A stretch of DNA of 32,224 nucleotides, taken from Saccharopolyspora rectivirgula DSM 43747 (GTDB lineage: Bacteria; Actinomycetota; Actinomycetes; Mycobacteriales; Pseudonocardiaceae). Shown piece after piece: positions 29,807-32,224 of this stretch (position 1 is the first letter of the stretch; every line of letters starts with the position of its first letter). The stretch lies in contig NZ_AYJW01000045.1 of NCBI RefSeq assembly GCF_000497205.1, positions 1 to 32,224 of the forward strand, given 5' to 3'. The notes beneath the pieces are model-generated. The model had not been told where the DNA came from, made no database searches, and saw nothing but the letters and a program-made list of their open reading frames with translations. The translations under genes were made by a program, and so were the position numbers.

Positions 29807-30631
29807 TCACCGATCGGACGTCTGCTTGGCCCGCTCCTGCGGATGCGGGTGGATCTCAACCCGCTCCAACCGCGGTCGCTTCGGGCGCCGCCCATCTCCA
29901 CTGGAGACACCGCGAATGCGGCGGCCGATCCACGGCCCCAGGTGCTCCCGCGCCCAGCGGAGGTCCTGGACGCGCTGTTCCCGCCAGTCCACGTTGGGCC
30001 GCGGCGGCCAAGGCTCCCCCCAGTCCCCGTCGGCCGGGACGCCCAGCGCCTCGCAAGCGCGCAGCGCGACCCGCCGGTGCCCTTCGGAGGACAGGTGCAG
30101 CCGGTCTTCGCTCCAAGCGCGCGGGTCGTGCAGGGCCGTCATCGACCACAGGTCGAGCACGTAGCACCCGTGCTTGTCGGCAATGGCCCGCAGGTGCGAG
30201 TTGTAGGTTCCGACCTTGCCGCGCAACGCGCGCAGCACCGGAGTTTGCCGGGTGTCGAAGCCGGTGCTGATCAGCACGTCCGCGCCGGTGGCGCGCAACC
30301 GGGCGACCGCGTCGTCGAAGATGCTGGCGAGTTCGTCGGGATCGCTGCCGGGGCGCAGGATGTCGTTCCCGCCGGCGGTGAACGCGACCAGGTCCGGTTC
30401 CATCTCCACCGCTTGCGGCACCTGGTCGGCCACGATCTGCCGGATGAGCTTTCCGCGCACCGCGAGGTTGGCGTAGCGCAGTTCGGGGTTGTGCGCGCTC
30501 AGGTGCTCCGCCAGCCGATCCGCCCAGCCGCGGAAGCTCCCGTCGGCCCGGGTGTCGTTGAGCCCCTCGGTGAAACTGTCCCCCAACGCGGCGAAGCTCG
30601 ACCATCTCACTTCGCTCGACTCCGATTCCAT
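29807..30631 (-). CDS. SGNH/GDSL-family hydrolase (cytosolic lipase/esterase-like)
   Basis: 274 residues from ATG at 30631 with GGAAGGAA upstream; a longer in-frame extension to 30823 lacks conserved sequence. All four SGNH blocks are present: nucleophile S19 in ALGDSFTEG, G60 in LAVRGK, N89 in TAGGNDIL, and the Asp-His pair D166/H169 in DRLHLSSEGH. There is no signal peptide, so it is probably cytoplasmic. The C-terminal ~60 residues are basic and Pro/Arg-rich (RRPKRPRLERVEIHPHP). The family hydrolyses esters of lipids or acetylated sugars; the substrate is unknown. It converges on the SARP gene. Confidence 0.9.
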   Translation of the reverse strand: MESESSEVRWSSFAALGDSFTEGLNDTRADGSFRGWADRLAEHLSAHNPELRYANLAVRGKLIRQIVADQVPQAVEMEPDLVAFTAGGNDILRPGSDPDELASIFDDAVARLRATGADVLISTGFDTRQTPVLRALRGKVGTYNSHLRAIADKHGCYVLDLWSMTALHDPRAWSEDRLHLSSEGHRRVALRACEALGVPADGDWGEPWPPRPNVDWREQRVQDLRWAREHLGPWIGRRIRGVSSGDGRRPKRPRLERVEIHPHPQERAKQTSDR

Positions 30632-31095
30632 CGGCAGTTCCTTCCCTTGCCCCTGGACGAAAAGTGATCGGCTACCACATTGGCGCGCGGATCTCGACCT
30701 ACGCCACCGTCGGTTCGCGGCGAAGTGATTAACGGCACTGCCGAACGGGGCGCGATCCGCCGGATGTGCGGTCATGGGGCCGAATTCCGTCCCGGCGCGC
30801 TCGTCTTCGCGCGGAACGGGCAACGAGGGGCACTTCGCCGAAACACCGCTAACAGGTGATCAGCGCCTGCTACTGTCCTTTGGCGGTAAAGAACCGACGA
30901 GGGGGCTCGCGATGTTGCGATCGATGCAGGTGGCAACCCGGTTGGTTGCCGTTTTCGGGGGCTGCGCGGTGGTCGCCGCATCGTGATGGTCTTGCGTGGG
31001 AACGGTGGAATGACCCGTTGCGTCAATTCCAGGGCGCTCATCGTGCCGAGGTTGGCGGTGAGCAGCCACGACCGTACCGATGAACTGGGGGAAGC
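30632..31095. other. 464-bp divergent region with small reading frames
   Basis: This region lies between the SGNH hydrolase and the proline-rich gene. It contains a -10-like TACTGT (30871-30876) followed by GAGGGG and an ATG at 30912, then two short frames described separately. The first ~240 bp, next to the hydrolase start, show nothing recognisable beyond the hydrolase ribosome-binding site. Confidence 0.5.
30912..30986 (+). pseudogene. possible truncated membrane-sensor N-terminus (24 residues)
   Basis: ATG at 30912 with GAGGGG upstream encodes MLRSMQVATRLVAVFGGC followed by AVVAAS and a stop. The first 15 residues resemble the start of MCP-like or sensor-kinase proteins (basic start, V-x-T-R-L-x-x-x-FG entering the first membrane helix). 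The frame ends inside what would be that helix. It could be a decayed gene remnant or a tiny membrane peptide; this is a weak call. Confidence 0.25.
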
Positions 31096-31099
31096 GTGA
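30986..31099 (+). CDS. possible 37-codon leader frame coupled to the proline-rich gene
   Basis: The frame from ATG at 30986 (or ATG at 31010) ends in a TGA overlapping the GTG start of the next gene by 4 nt (GTGA). It ends ...SSHDRTDELGEA. That overlap is typical of translational coupling, but the peptide matches nothing I recognise and could be the tail of a decayed gene. Confidence 0.25.
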   Translation: MVLRGNGGMTRCVNSRALIVPRLAVSSHDRTDELGEA

Positions 31100-32224
31100 C
31101 GGCACCGCAGAATCCGGCGTCTTCACCTGCAGAATTCGGGGGCCGGTACGCGAATGGCGCTCCGCGGCGTCCGGAACCACCGGGGCGAGCCCCCGGCGGA
31201 CCGGAGGCCGGAATGCGACCCCGGCCGGCGTCGCGGCCGGTGCGGTTCGATCTGCGTTCGGAATTCGCCGCCCTGGCGGCCGAGCCGCACCCGTTCGCGC
31301 TGTGGGAGCGGGTCGAGCAGCTCGGCGACCGGTTCGAGCGCTTCTACCAGGCAGCGCCACGGCCTGCCCGGCCGATGCCGGACCCGCGACCTCCCCAGCA
31401 GCCGGCTGACAGCGATTCGGCGGGACCGGTCGGCGACCGGCCGAGTCCTCCGACGCCCGGCGGGCGTCCGCCGACCGAGTTCTCCGGCTCGCTGCTGGAC
31501 AGCTCCGCTCGCCCGGGTGGAGTGCGGTTCGGCGGAACGCTCGATCTGCCGACCCCTGACGAACGGGAACCCGGTCCGCGGATCAGCGCCGACGGCGTGC
31601 TGAGCATGCCCCCGGAGCAGGCCGGCGGCGGTCAGCACGAAGCTCCGGCCGAGCCCACCGTCCCCGTGCGCCGGGAGGAGCTCCCCACCGGTGCCCATCG
31701 GGACGAACCCACCACCGGTGTCCAACGGGACGAACTGCTGGCGCCCCCGCCCGTCCCGGACAGCGGACTGCTCGCACCGTCCGAGCCCCCTGGCCACGCC
31801 GCGCCGCCCGGTGACGACGCGCAGGTCGCCCCGGAACCGGAGGAGCCACCGCGGTCCGCCGATCGCGTGCAGCTGGCTCCGCCACCCCCGCCGGGGGACC
31901 TCGCTCCACCGCCCCCGCCGGCGGACGTGGCCGAGCCCGAGGCGTTCGGCGGCACCCCGCCCTGGATGCCCGGACAGCCGGAAGCGGTCCGGCCGCCGCA
32001 GCAGTTCCAGCAACCGCCGCGGGAAGGAGGTGCGGCGGAGGAGGTTCCGCCGCCGGCCGCTGGCCAACCGCCGGTGGCCTCCGGGCCGGACGTCCCGGAC
32101 GTCGAGGTCACCCACCAGCTGCCCAGGGTCGACGCCGCCCAGCCGCCGGTGCCGCCTGGACCGCCGGCTGAGTCGGGGCCGGGTGGTGCGCCGCCTGGGC
32201 CGCCTTCGGCGGGTCGGCCGTCGG
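31096..32224 (+). CDS. proline-rich, largely disordered protein, 3' end beyond window
   Basis: The frame from GTG at 31096 (GGGGGAA upstream, in-frame stop at 31081-31083) stays open for 376 codons to the right edge. Third positions are strongly G/C, favouring this frame over the open antisense one. Residues ~50-85 include a possibly helical segment (FDLRSEFAALAAEPHPFALW, then ERVEQLGDRFERFYQ). The remainder is rich in Pro, Gly, Ala, Asp and Glu, with a degenerate 9-residue repeat (REELPTGAH, RDEPTTGVQ, RDELL) and repeated APPPPP. No signal peptide or membrane segment is visible so far. I do not recognise it; a folded domain may follow outside the window. Confidence 0.8.
   Translation, partial: MTAPQNPASSPAEFGGRYANGAPRRPEPPGRAPGGPEAGMRPRPASRPVRFDLRSEFAALAAEPHPFALWERVEQLGDRFERFYQAAPRPARPMPDPRPPQQPADSDSAGPVGDRPSPPTPGGRPPTEFSGSLLDSSARPGGVRFGGTLDLPTPDEREPGPRISADGVLSMPPEQAGGGQHEAPAEPTVPVRREELPTGAHRDEPTTGVQRDELLAPPPVPDSGLLAPSEPPGHAAPPGDDAQVAPEPEEPPRSADRVQLAPPPPPGDLAPPPPPADVAEPEAFGGTPPWMPGQPEAVRPPQQFQQPPREGGAAEEVPPPAAGQPPVASGPDVPDVEVTHQLPRVDAAQPPVPPGPPAESGPGGAPPGPPSAGRPS

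Noticed and set aside
31123-32115. 330-codon minus-strand frame opposite the proline-rich gene
   Set aside because: Third-position G/C bias and a proper GTG with ribosome-binding site favour the plus-strand frame; the antisense product is Arg/Gly-rich with no motif.
1-32224. CRISPR array, insertion sequence, prophage or defence island
   Set aside because: No regularly spaced repeats, transposase, integrase, phage structural or nuclease/helicase defence genes were found; most genes are metabolic, transport or regulatory.

Overview
The window is high-GC actinobacterial chromosome, with strong G/C bias at third codon positions and many GTG starts. The gene content (MsiK-type sugar ATPase, AfsR-like SARP regulator, DUF3099 protein, fused trehalose-phosphatase/GH15 enzyme, ectABCD) fits a Pseudonocardiales-like organism such as a Saccharopolyspora relative. 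That placement is inference from content and was not tested. No insertion sequence, phage gene, CRISPR array or integrase was seen.

Layout. 1-302: tail of a CYTH-domain protein. 422-1279: AraC-family regulator with a GyrI-like ligand domain. 1324-2419 (minus): TerC-family gene behind a yybP-ykoY manganese riboswitch whose ribosome-binding site is visibly paired with the aptamer's own 3' strand. 2537-3805: AlgX/AlgJ-like SGNH acetyltransferase. 3807-4295 (minus): small potassium-channel-like protein. 4334-6965 (minus): three-gene zinc/manganese ABC importer with a Zur-like box upstream. 7113-9492: MsiK-type sugar ATPase divergent from a LacI regulator that carries a perfect palindrome at its start.

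9544-13610 (minus) is a tight five-gene cassette: DUF4178, DUF4247, an unrecognised two-membrane-segment protein with a proline-rich tail, DUF350, and a membrane-fused spermidine-synthase-like enzyme. It is the best candidate here for a poorly described membrane system. 13749-17874 (minus) is trehalose metabolism: otsA, then otsB fused to a GH15 hydrolase. Then come a ThrE-type amino-acid exporter (17988-19526, minus), tRNA-Thr(TGT), a GNAT acetyltransferase and a DUF3099 membrane protein.

21678-25276 is the ectoine/5-hydroxyectoine cluster ectA-ectB-ectC-ectD. A hairpin after ectC and a structured leader before ectD suggest ectD is partly uncoupled; a textbook intrinsic terminator follows ectD. 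With the trehalose genes and ThrE, about 11.5 kb is devoted to compatible solutes and aspartate-family amino-acid flux. Next are an ADP-ribosylglycohydrolase-family protein with substituted metal-ligand positions (minus), a 944-residue AfsR/SARP regulator with NB-ARC and TPR regions, and a convergent gap holding SARP-like heptamer repeats at exact 11-bp spacing followed by three perfect hairpins. The window ends with an SGNH/GDSL hydrolase (minus), possible small or decayed reading frames, and the start of a proline-rich disordered protein running off the edge.
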